A DNA stretch of 64,000 nucleotides, taken from the NCBI GenBank assembly GCA_036384915.1, contig DASVLJ010000062.1, forward strand, positions 186,001 through 250,000, given 5' to 3'. Shown here piece by piece: positions 52,686 to 59,816 of this stretch (within the stretch, counting starts at the first letter, position 1; each line of letters starts with the position of its first letter). The stretch is from PKWO01 sp036384915 (GTDB lineage: Bacteria > Pseudomonadota > Gammaproteobacteria > Burkholderiales > Burkholderiaceae_D). The notes under the pieces are model-generated. The model was given only the letters and a program-made list of their open reading frames with translations, was not told the origin of the DNA and did no database searches. The position numbers and the translations under genes were made by a program.

Positions 52686-53077
52686 TTAATAAGCGCGGCG
52701 TGAATCAATGTCACGCCATACATGGCCTGCGAATAGGTAGATTTACCTGCTCGGACCAGTTGCCATCATTGCCGATCTTCTGCTGAGTGCGGTTTGCAAG
52801 TGGTCTGTGATGGACAGAGTTGCCTGTCCCAGCGGTCGTGCCATAGTGGTCTTGTTCAATTGCCTCCCGCGGAGATTACGACGCGCAATCTGTGCGAAGA
52901 CCAGTCGGACTTTCGTCAATTCCTTAATCAAACCTTAAGGTAGTGGCAGGTCTCCGGACGGCATACTGCTTCGCGGTAAGGCGTCTGCGATCGCATCGAC
53001 GCCTTGCAACCGCACATCCGGCCAGCCGCCGATACAAGACCAGGCGGCATCCGGTCGACCGATACGAGGAGAGAGTG
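52686..53077 (+). other. Intergenic region with structured leader before the lyase gene
   Basis: A 392-base gap. The first part (about 52743-52931) holds a minus-strand open frame of 62 codons starting at TTG, which I do not recognise and consider a possible remnant. The second part (52973-53048) has two tandem hairpins described separately. No tRNA or clear sigma-70 promoter was found. Confidence 0.6.
52973..53048 (+). promoter_or_regulatory. Two tandem hairpins in the leader of the PL7 gene
   Basis: Hairpin 1 pairs GCGGT-AAGGCGTC (52973-52985) with GACGCCTT-(GCA bulge)-ACCGC (52998-53013), 13 base pairs around a 12-base loop that itself contains TGCGATCGCA. Hairpin 2 pairs GCCGCC (53025-53030) with GGCGGC (53043-53048). 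The second ends about 20 bases before the GAGGAGAG ribosome site. A folded leader of this size could control the downstream lyase, but no known riboswitch class is matched by eye. Confidence 0.5.
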
Positions 53078-54100
53078 ATGCAAGAGAGAGTAAAGCCTGC
53101 CCTGTTCATGGGCTTGATGGGCGGCATGCTTGCCGCTTGCGGCAGCGGCTCGCAGGAGTCGCTCGATACGAGCCAGAAAGCCTTGAGTCCAAGCGGGAAG
53201 GCCAGCGCGCCTGCTTGCGTTGCCTGGGTTTCGGGCGGCAGCTATACGGCCGGCGAGGTCGTAACTTATAAAGGGGCAACCTATACGGCGCTGGTGACGC
53301 AGACAGATTATGTGGGCACGGGATGGAACCCGACGGTGGGAAGCTTGTACAAGGCGGGCGGCACCTGCAGCGGCACACCCACGCCAACCCCGACACCTAC
53401 GCCAACCCCCACGCCAACGCCAACGCCCAGCTTGAACCCCAAGCTGCCGCCGGGTGAAAACTTCAGTCTTTCCGGCTTCACGCTGCAATTGCCCACAGGT
53501 TCTTCCGGCAACGTCAATACGGCCAGTGGTTCGCAACTCGCGGCAGGCTACACCGACAGTCCTTATTTCTATACCGATCCGAACGACGGCGCCATGGTCA
53601 TGATGGACCCGGCTGTCGGCTGGACGACATCGGGCTCGCAACACCCGCGTACCGAGATGCGCGAAAACACTACCTGGTCGACGGTGGGCACCAACATCAT
53701 CGATGCCACGGTTGAGGTGACCAAGGTGCCGTCCCATACCACCGTCGGCCAGATATTCCAGGGCGATGGTCCGAGCAAGCCGCTGTGCGAATTACAGGTG
53801 ACTTCGGGCGGCACGGTCAACCTGCTGCTGGAAAATACCAACCAGGGCGGCAACGCCAACGAGCACAAGGTCGGCGCGGTCGCGATAGGACAGAAGTTTA
53901 CCTACGAGATGCAATTGAAGGGCGCCACGATCACGGTAAAGATCAATGGTGCAGCAACAAACTTCACGATGGATCCGAGCTTCGACGGCGAGACCTTCTA
54001 TTTCAAGGCCGGCGACTACGATCAATCCGCCACGTCGGGTACGCCGCAAACCACGCCGGGCACGGTGGTGAAATTCTATGCCTTGAAAATTACGCACTAG
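53078..54100 (+). CDS. Lipoprotein polysaccharide lyase (PL7, alginate-lyase type) with chitin-binding module
   Basis: A 340-residue lipoprotein. The lipobox is LAAC (Cys21). Residues about 47-97 form a CBM5/12 (ChtBD3) module, bracketed by Cys47 and Cys97, with exposed aromatics such as Trp50 and Trp83. A linker of nine Thr-Pro pairs follows (100-117). The catalytic domain is PL7-like: RTEMR at 191-195 and YFKAGDYDQ at 308-316 match the family, which cleaves alginate or related polyuronates. The third family motif, usually Q(I/V)H, reads QIF (225-227), so the histidine is absent. ATG 53078 follows GAGGAGAG. Confidence 0.88.
   Translation: MQERVKPALFMGLMGGMLAACGSGSQESLDTSQKALSPSGKASAPACVAWVSGGSYTAGEVVTYKGATYTALVTQTDYVGTGWNPTVGSLYKAGGTCSGTPTPTPTPTPTPTPTPTPSLNPKLPPGENFSLSGFTLQLPTGSSGNVNTASGSQLAAGYTDSPYFYTDPNDGAMVMMDPAVGWTTSGSQHPRTEMRENTTWSTVGTNIIDATVEVTKVPSHTTVGQIFQGDGPSKPLCELQVTSGGTVNLLLENTNQGGNANEHKVGAVAIGQKFTYEMQLKGATITVKINGAATNFTMDPSFDGETFYFKAGDYDQSATSGTPQTTPGTVVKFYALKITH
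53375..53428 (+). repeat. Thr-Pro coding repeat (interdomain linker)
   Basis: Nine tandem ACN-CCN codon pairs encode nine Thr-Pro dipeptides that join the binding module to the lyase domain. The repeat unit is imperfect at third positions, so the tract is not a simple slippage repeat. Confidence 0.9.
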
Positions 54101-54182
54101 GAAAGAGCAGCGTCACGCCGGCAGTTCCGCAGGGGCTGTCGGTTCATGCTCTAAATAGATGCAATTTTTACTGTTTGGCAAG

Positions 54183-54198
54183 CTGTCAATTCTGACAG
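54183..54198. promoter_or_regulatory. Inverted repeat upstream of the four-gene operon
   Basis: CTGTCA (54183-54188) and TGACAG (54193-54198) are a perfect six-base inverted repeat with a four-base spacer. It lies about 150 bases before the first gene, in an AT-richer stretch. Candidate operator; regulator unknown. Confidence 0.4.
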
Positions 54199-54344
54199 TT
54201 GATGCCGATTCATTGTTTGCCACAAGATAAGAAAATTTCGCCGCACAGGCTGGCGGGCGTGGCGCAGTAAAACACATCCAATAATTCGGAACGAACGGCT
54301 TTCACCAAGCGCTTGTTTCAAGGCACGCAGAAATCGGGGGGAAG

Positions 54345-55019
54345 ATGAAGGGTTTGCCATGGCTGGGCGTTATCGGCCTGTGCTTGGGGTTGGGCGGCTG
54401 CGCCGTAGTGCCGCCGCAGAGTGCGCAACTCTCGGCCTCGGTCGGCCAGCAATTGCAGGATATCCGACAAAGCCATCTGGCTTACATTGACCGCACCTAC
54501 GCCATCCTGGAAGCGGAAGCCAATCGCGCGGTCGACAACATCTACGGCCCCAAATTGATCACCGCCGCCTTGAACGGCAGCTCAGGCGCGACCCTGATGT
54601 CCAAGCTGGAAGCGGGCAAGCGTGGCGGCGAAGACGCCAAGACCGCCGTGCTCTATACCACGCGCTTCCTGGAAAACATACGCAAGAACGTCGAGGCGGA
54701 ACGCGCCCGCGTGCTGCAGCCGATTCGCGACCAGCGCACGCTGGCCCTGGCCAATGCCAACCAGGCTTGGAACCAGGTCATGCAGGGTAATACCACTTTG
54801 ACGATCTACCTCGATTCGTTGTCGAAACTGCGCGACGCACAGGATGAGTTGCTGGCCAAGGCCGGGCTCGTCGATCTGCAGGACAAGACGGCGGCGACGC
54901 TCACCGATATCTCCGACCGGCTCAACGAACTCCTGATCCAGGCCAACGACAAGGATGCCGACATCAACCGGCTGGAAAGCGATTTGCGCGATATCGTCGG
55001 TAAAGCAAAAAACCAGTAG
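54345..55019 (+). CDS. Helical lipoprotein, first gene of an unrecognised envelope operon
   Basis: A 224-residue lipoprotein. The lipobox is LGGC (Cys19). The mature part is almost entirely helical and charged, with coiled-coil tendency (RFLENIRKNVEAERARVLQPI; TDISDRLNELLIQANDKDADI). I do not recognise the family. The ribosome site GGGGGGAAG lies directly before the ATG. It is 13 bases ahead of the next gene of the operon. Confidence 0.85.
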   Translation: MKGLPWLGVIGLCLGLGGCAVVPPQSAQLSASVGQQLQDIRQSHLAYIDRTYAILEAEANRAVDNIYGPKLITAALNGSSGATLMSKLEAGKRGGEDAKTAVLYTTRFLENIRKNVEAERARVLQPIRDQRTLALANANQAWNQVMQGNTTLTIYLDSLSKLRDAQDELLAKAGLVDLQDKTAATLTDISDRLNELLIQANDKDADINRLESDLRDIVGKAKNQ

Positions 55020-55032
55020 AAGGAACATCACG

Positions 55033-55350
55033 ATGCAAGGCGATTCTGGAAACGACGACCTCGACGATTTCGACCAGCAGATGGCGGCCGATTTTGCCCA
55101 AGCCGACCTCGACTCGGGCGGCTATGCCGACGCTGTGCAGCAGTTGCAGGGCCAGGCGGCTCAGGCCGCGGCGGCCGGCACCATCGCCCCGGCCGATGTG
55201 CAAGCCTATGCCCAGCTGCTTCAAGTGGTGCGGGAAGCTGCGTCCGCGAACTTGTCGCAGGCACAGTTGAAGGCACGCATCCTCGGCCTCGGCGATGCGG
55301 CGGTGCGCATTGCGGGCAGCGTGCGCAGCCTGGCTTCCGTATTCAGCTAA
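55033..55350 (+). CDS. Small acidic protein of the unrecognised operon
   Basis: A 105-residue protein with a strongly acidic N-terminus (DSGNDDLDDFDQQM) and a helical, alanine-rich remainder. It has no signal peptide or recognised domain. ATG 55033 follows AAGGA. It lies between the lipoprotein gene and the secreted-protein gene. Confidence 0.75.
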   Translation: MQGDSGNDDLDDFDQQMAADFAQADLDSGGYADAVQQLQGQAAQAAAAGTIAPADVQAYAQLLQVVREAASANLSQAQLKARILGLGDAAVRIAGSVRSLASVFS

Positions 55351-55359
55351 AAGCGCCTC

Positions 55360-55911
55360 GTGACGGCCATGATCGTGCAACGGACCGCTTGGCGCCATCG
55401 TGCCGCGCTTGCGCGCTTTGCCGGCATTGCGTTATGTGCGTGTACGGCTGTGCCGGCGCATGCCGGGGAGCCCATGTTGCTGACGGTCGACCATGCCGTG
55501 CTCGCCGATGTGGTCGACGCCGCTTCGCGCAGTTTCGTGCACAAGCTTGCCTCGCCCGTGGTGCGCAAACATGCTTCGCTATGGATGGAGCTGCGCGGCA
55601 CCCCCGAGCTGCTGGAGAAACTCAAGGCCGGCAGGTTCACGATCCACCATGTTTGGCGCAAGTACGTCTTCACCAGCCTTGAGACGCGCTTCGACCAACC
55701 GCTCGAGATAGGCCGCACCGAAGATGTGGCGAAACTGAGCGAGCAAGTGTCGGCGACGGGATATTTCACCTGGCGCACCTGGAGCGACAAGCGGAGGCTT
55801 TCGCCCGGCAATTGGCGCATCGACCTCGAATACGACGATCACGAACCCGTCATGTGCCGCGCCGAAGACGGGAGGATGCAGCCCTGCCGGTACCCATTTG
55901 CGGTCGAATAG
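55360..55911 (+). CDS. Exported protein of the unrecognised operon
   Basis: A 183-residue protein with an N-terminal signal peptide ending PAHA. The mature part has a beta-rich segment: FTIHHVWRKYVFTSLETRF, GYFTWRTWSDKRRLSPGNWRIDLEYD in pieces. The RTWSDKR...G-WRI pattern recalls DUF2914-type domains but this is weak. Start could be GTG 55360 or ATG 55369. It is nine bases after the acidic-protein gene. Confidence 0.75.
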   Translation: MTAMIVQRTAWRHRAALARFAGIALCACTAVPAHAGEPMLLTVDHAVLADVVDAASRSFVHKLASPVVRKHASLWMELRGTPELLEKLKAGRFTIHHVWRKYVFTSLETRFDQPLEIGRTEDVAKLSEQVSATGYFTWRTWSDKRRLSPGNWRIDLEYDDHEPVMCRAEDGRMQPCRYPFAVE

Positions 55912-55953
55912 GCGGCCGCTCCGACATTTTATGGATTTCCCACGCCTCGCCAA

Positions 55954-56937
55954 ATGAACCCAAGACTTTCCGACAGCATAGAAGAAGCGCAGCTCTTGCT
56001 GGCTTACGCCGCCAGGAACGGCATTACCATCGATCCGGCCACGATCGGTACGGTCGTCGCACTCGGCTACAAGAAGAACGCCGGAACGATCGCGGAGCAG
56101 GATGAGGCTGCGTTTTGGCCCGCGCTGGAAGGGCTGGCCGCAAAAGTGAGCCCGGTGACGGTATTGAGCCTGAAAGCCATTACCGACGTGCGCATCACCG
56201 AGCACCGCGGTTTCCTGGCGCGCCTGTTCAACAGCCGCTTCAGCGAATGGTCGATCGCGCGCCGTGCCGTGCTTTGGTATACCAGCCTTGCCGTCATTTC
56301 GCTCGCGCTTTTGCTGGTGGTGCAGATTTACTGGTTGTTCGGGCTGTCGATCCAGGGCGATCTGCAGGAAGATAAAGCGGCATACGATAAGAACAGAGCC
56401 ACTCTGGCAACCGCCAAGGACGAGGAGCGAGAGAAACTCCGCGACGAGCGCAGCACTCTGGAATTGGAAAGCCGCTCCGACTACAAATTGCTGGAACGCT
56501 GGAGCCGGCCGTGGCAAGACAATTGCGACCCGGCCACGTCGGCCTGCGATTGTGCTTCGAGTGACGCCGGCGCCCTCCAAGCCTGCATGGATATTTCGCG
56601 CGAGAGCTCATCCAAGGTCGTACTCTCGATTCTGCAGCGCTATATTCTGCCGCTGCTCTATGGCTTGCTGGGCGCCTCGGTCTACATCCTGCGCACGCTA
56701 TCGAACCAGATCCGCGCGCGTACCTATAGCGAGGCGAGCAATATCGATTTCCGTATCCGGCTTTATCTGGGCACCTTGGGCGGCATGGTCTCGGCTTGGT
56801 TCATCAGCCCCGAGGTGGCCGGCAATCTGGTGAAGACACTGTCGCCGTTTGCCATCGCCTTCCTGTCCGGCTACAGCGTGGAACTGTTGTTTGCCATGAT
56901 GGACAAGATCATTTCCGCCTTCAGCAAGCCGCAGTAG
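55954..56937 (+). CDS. Four-helix membrane protein of the unrecognised operon
   Basis: A 327-residue protein. Residues 1-105 are a soluble N-terminal domain. TM1 is about 106-131, then a loop of nearly 100 residues with a charged coiled-coil stretch and four cysteines (191, 198, 200, 211), then TM2 (about 226-246), TM3 (268-286) and TM4 (296-316). The TM3-TM4 section (LGTLGGMVSAWF ... LSPFAIAFLSGYSVELLF) is the most regular part. I do not recognise the family. It is 42 bases after the exported-protein gene and ends the operon. Confidence 0.85.
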   Translation: MNPRLSDSIEEAQLLLAYAARNGITIDPATIGTVVALGYKKNAGTIAEQDEAAFWPALEGLAAKVSPVTVLSLKAITDVRITEHRGFLARLFNSRFSEWSIARRAVLWYTSLAVISLALLLVVQIYWLFGLSIQGDLQEDKAAYDKNRATLATAKDEEREKLRDERSTLELESRSDYKLLERWSRPWQDNCDPATSACDCASSDAGALQACMDISRESSSKVVLSILQRYILPLLYGLLGASVYILRTLSNQIRARTYSEASNIDFRIRLYLGTLGGMVSAWFISPEVAGNLVKTLSPFAIAFLSGYSVELLFAMMDKIISAFSKPQ

Positions 56938-56995
56938 GGCGGGGCCGCAGAGTCAGGGACGGCGGGACGGGCACTTCAGTTCCGCCGTCGAAAGC

Positions 56996-58468
56996 TCAAG
57001 CCGCTTTCGCCAACGGCTGGTCGAAGCGTTTTGCCGCCGCCGCAGTGACCACTTGCGCCACGGCCGCCGTCAGCTTTTTCCCATAAGGCACATGCAGGAA
57101 TTCATTCGGTCCGTGCGCATTCGATTTCGGGCCGAGCACGCCGCACACCATGAATTGCGCCTTGGGGAAGCCCTTTTCCAGCATGTTCATCAAGGGTATC
57201 GTGCCGCCCTGGCCGATATAGCCGCACGGTGCGCCATAGTATTGCTGCGAGGCGCGGTCGAGCGTTTGTTCGAGCCAGGGTTCCGTGGCCGGCGCGTTCC
57301 AGCCGGTGGCGGCGCCGTGGTCCGGCTTGAAGATGACTTTGGCGTTGTAGGGCGGGTCGATTTCGAGCAGGCTCTTCAACTCTTCCGATGCCTGTACCGC
57401 ATCGATCAGCGGCGGCAGGCGCAGCGAGAGCTTGAACAAGGTACGGGGACGCAGCACGTTGCCGGCGTCGGCCAAGGCCGGCAAGCCTTCGGCGCCGGTG
57501 ACGGAGAGCGTGGGGATCCAGGTGCGGTTGATCAGCGCTTGGAGCGGGTCGTTCGCCATCGGCAGTACGGAATTGCCGTCGGCGCCGCAGGCCCAGGGAT
57601 AGTTCTTCCACACCGCTTCGCCCAGAATGTCGGCGGTCTGGCGCGCCTGCTTCATGCGCTCGGCCGGGATTTCGCAATGGAATCCCGAGGGCAGCAAGCG
57701 TCCGGTCTTGCTGTCTTCCAGGCGGTCGATCAATTGGCGCATGATGCGGAACGACGAAGGGATCACTCCCGAGGTGTCGCCGGAGTGCACGCCCTCTTCG
57801 AGCACCTGCACTTCGAGCGCGCCGGTAATATTGCCGCGCAGCGAGGTGGTGAGCCACAGCTGGTCGTAATTGCCTGCACCCGAGTCGAGGCAGACCACGA
57901 GCGAGACTTCGCCCAGGCGCTCCTTGAGCGCATCGACGTAGGGCAGCAAATCGTAGCTGCCGGATTCCTCGCAAGTCTCGATCAAGCCGACGCAACGCGG
58001 ATGCGGCAGGCCCTGGTCCTTCAAGGCTTGGATCGCGGTCAGCGAGGCATAGACGGCATAGCCGTCATCGGCGCCGCCGCGACCGTAGAGCTTGTCGTCG
58101 ACATACTTTGGCGTCCACGGGCCGTAGCCGGCGCGCCAGCCGGAAAATTCGGGCTGCTTGTCCAGGTGGCCGTACATCAGCACGGTGTCCTGGCCGGCTT
58201 CGCCGGAAGCGGGGATCTCGAAGAACAGCACCGGCGTACGGCCGGGCAGCTTGATGATTTCGAGTTGCAGGCCGGTGACCTTTTGCGCCAGTACCCAGTC
58301 GGCCGCATCGCGCACCACGCGCTCGATGTAGCCATGCTTTTCCCAGTCGGCGTCGAAGCCGGGGCTCTTGGCCGGGATTTCAATGTAGCGCGTCAAGTTG
58401 GGAACAATTTCCTTGTCCCATTTGCTGTCGATAAAAGTTTGCAGGGTGTTAGGGTTTAGGGGCGACAT
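56996..58468 (-). CDS. M20-family metallopeptidase
   Basis: A 490-residue zinc peptidase of the ArgE/DapE/CPG2 group. Metal and catalytic motifs: MYGHLDKQP, GRGGADDGY, ETCEESGS (Glu general base), VCLDSGAGN, and the C-terminal NAHGPNEF histidine. The middle lid/dimerisation domain is present. Likely a cytoplasmic dipeptidase/aminoacylase; substrate unknown. Transcribed toward the four-gene operon. Confidence 0.93.
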   Translation of the reverse strand: MSPLNPNTLQTFIDSKWDKEIVPNLTRYIEIPAKSPGFDADWEKHGYIERVVRDAADWVLAQKVTGLQLEIIKLPGRTPVLFFEIPASGEAGQDTVLMYGHLDKQPEFSGWRAGYGPWTPKYVDDKLYGRGGADDGYAVYASLTAIQALKDQGLPHPRCVGLIETCEESGSYDLLPYVDALKERLGEVSLVVCLDSGAGNYDQLWLTTSLRGNITGALEVQVLEEGVHSGDTSGVIPSSFRIMRQLIDRLEDSKTGRLLPSGFHCEIPAERMKQARQTADILGEAVWKNYPWACGADGNSVLPMANDPLQALINRTWIPTLSVTGAEGLPALADAGNVLRPRTLFKLSLRLPPLIDAVQASEELKSLLEIDPPYNAKVIFKPDHGAATGWNAPATEPWLEQTLDRASQQYYGAPCGYIGQGGTIPLMNMLEKGFPKAQFMVCGVLGPKSNAHGPNEFLHVPYGKKLTAAVAQVVTAAAAKRFDQPLAKAA

Positions 58469-58635
58469 GATGCGAGTCTTTTTTATAATGTGAGACTGCT
58501 AGTATGGTCCATGCGGCGTAAATTTTCTGGAAAAGGGAACATTTCGCCATTTTCCTGCGTCGTTTTGCCAATGAGCCGAAGTCTATTTGGTGAAGGGCAG
58601 TCTTTTTGGCGAAAAATGCCCATCGCCAAACGGTG

Positions 58636-59814
58636 TTATTGACCCTGGTAACCATCTGTCAGGGTGTTGAGGAATTGCACCAAGTCAGCGATTTCAGCGG
58701 GTGAAAGCGCAGGCGCCATGCCGGGCTGGCGCGAAAACGGCATGTCTGCCGTATCGACGTTGGCGCGGTTTGCAGCCGGCAAATCGTCGAATTTCAGCAC
58801 CGTCCCGGCAACGTTCGGATACCACAGCCCGGGATCGGTATCGCGCTCGACGAGGAAAGTCACGGCGGTGGTCAGATCGGTAAAACGGCCATTGTGGAAA
58901 AACACCTTGCGCGTGGCCACGTTGCGCAGGCTCGGCACCTTGAAGGCCCCGCACAAATCCTGGCGCGCCGTCAAGTCGGTGCGGTAGGGCCCGCACAGGC
59001 CGAGGTCGAAATACGCCGCGTCGGCATTAGCCGGAATAGCCGGGTTGCGCGGCACGCCGAGCACGGCGTAGCCGTGATTGGTGAAGTCGGGCGGACTGCC
59101 GTCCGGACCCGTGGCGCTCGTATGGCAGACATTGCAATTGCCTTTGGCCGGGTCGTTGAACAAAGTCAGGCCATGCGCCTCGGCGTCGCTCAGTTGCACC
59201 TTGCCGGCGAGGTAGAGATCGTACTTCGAGTTGTACGGGTGGAAGCTTGGGTCTTCAAGCTGGAATTGCGCCAGCGCGCTGCTCATATCGGCAAATGCCG
59301 CGTTGGGATCATTGAAGACGGCGTTGCCGAACACTTGCTGGAATTGTGCCGCATAGCTTGCCTTGGCCAGCCTTGCCACGACATTGGCAGCGTCGCTGTT
59401 GGCCATCTCGAACGAGGCGGTGAAAGGCAGGAAGGGCTGGTCCTGCAGTTGCGCCGCACGACCGTCGAGATCGAAACCGCCGAGCGGCTTGCCACGGCTA
59501 TCGAGAGAAAAGACCGGCGTGCTACCCAGGTAGTTGAGCGAGGGCGGGGCGCGGAAGCCGTGCTGGTCGAGATGGACGCCACCCAACTGGACGGCCAGGT
59601 TATTGACCTGGGCATGGGCATTGTTGGGGTTGTGGCAGGTCGAGCATGCTTGCGCGCCAGAGACCGACAGGCTGGTGTCGTTGAAGATCTTCTCACCGAG
59701 CGCGGCGGCGGGGCTGAGGCCGGAAGACGCCGGGCCCCCGCTACCGCCGCCGCAACCGTATAGGCACGCCATGCTTGCGGCAGCCGCCGCAAGCGCCTTC
59801 TTCGAGAAAGCCAT
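58636..59814 (-). CDS. Di-haem cytochrome c peroxidase-like lipoprotein
   Basis: A 392-residue periplasmic protein with two c-haem sites, CSTCH (57-61) and CNVCH (227-231), and the CcpA/MauG-type fold markers (PSLNYLG, FEMAN, VPSLRNVATR, FFHNGRF). The N-terminus has a lipoprotein signal with LYGC (Cys21). It follows the propeller lipoprotein gene by two bases. Members reduce hydrogen peroxide or modify proteins; the two-base spacing implies joint function with the partner. Confidence 0.92.
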   Translation of the reverse strand: MAFSKKALAAAAASMACLYGCGGGSGGPASSGLSPAAALGEKIFNDTSLSVSGAQACSTCHNPNNAHAQVNNLAVQLGGVHLDQHGFRAPPSLNYLGSTPVFSLDSRGKPLGGFDLDGRAAQLQDQPFLPFTASFEMANSDAANVVARLAKASYAAQFQQVFGNAVFNDPNAAFADMSSALAQFQLEDPSFHPYNSKYDLYLAGKVQLSDAEAHGLTLFNDPAKGNCNVCHTSATGPDGSPPDFTNHGYAVLGVPRNPAIPANADAAYFDLGLCGPYRTDLTARQDLCGAFKVPSLRNVATRKVFFHNGRFTDLTTAVTFLVERDTDPGLWYPNVAGTVLKFDDLPAANRANVDTADMPFSRQPGMAPALSPAEIADLVQFLNTLTDGYQGQ

Positions 59815-59816
59815 CG

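Noticed and set aside
52941..52960. Minus-strand string CCGGAGACCTGCC resembling the 3' end of a cobalamin riboswitch
   Set aside because: The conserved core of that riboswitch is absent upstream on the same strand, and no minus-strand gene follows.
53375..53428. Tandem repeat considered as a CRISPR or satellite
   Set aside because: It encodes Thr-Pro pairs in frame within the lyase gene and has no spacers.
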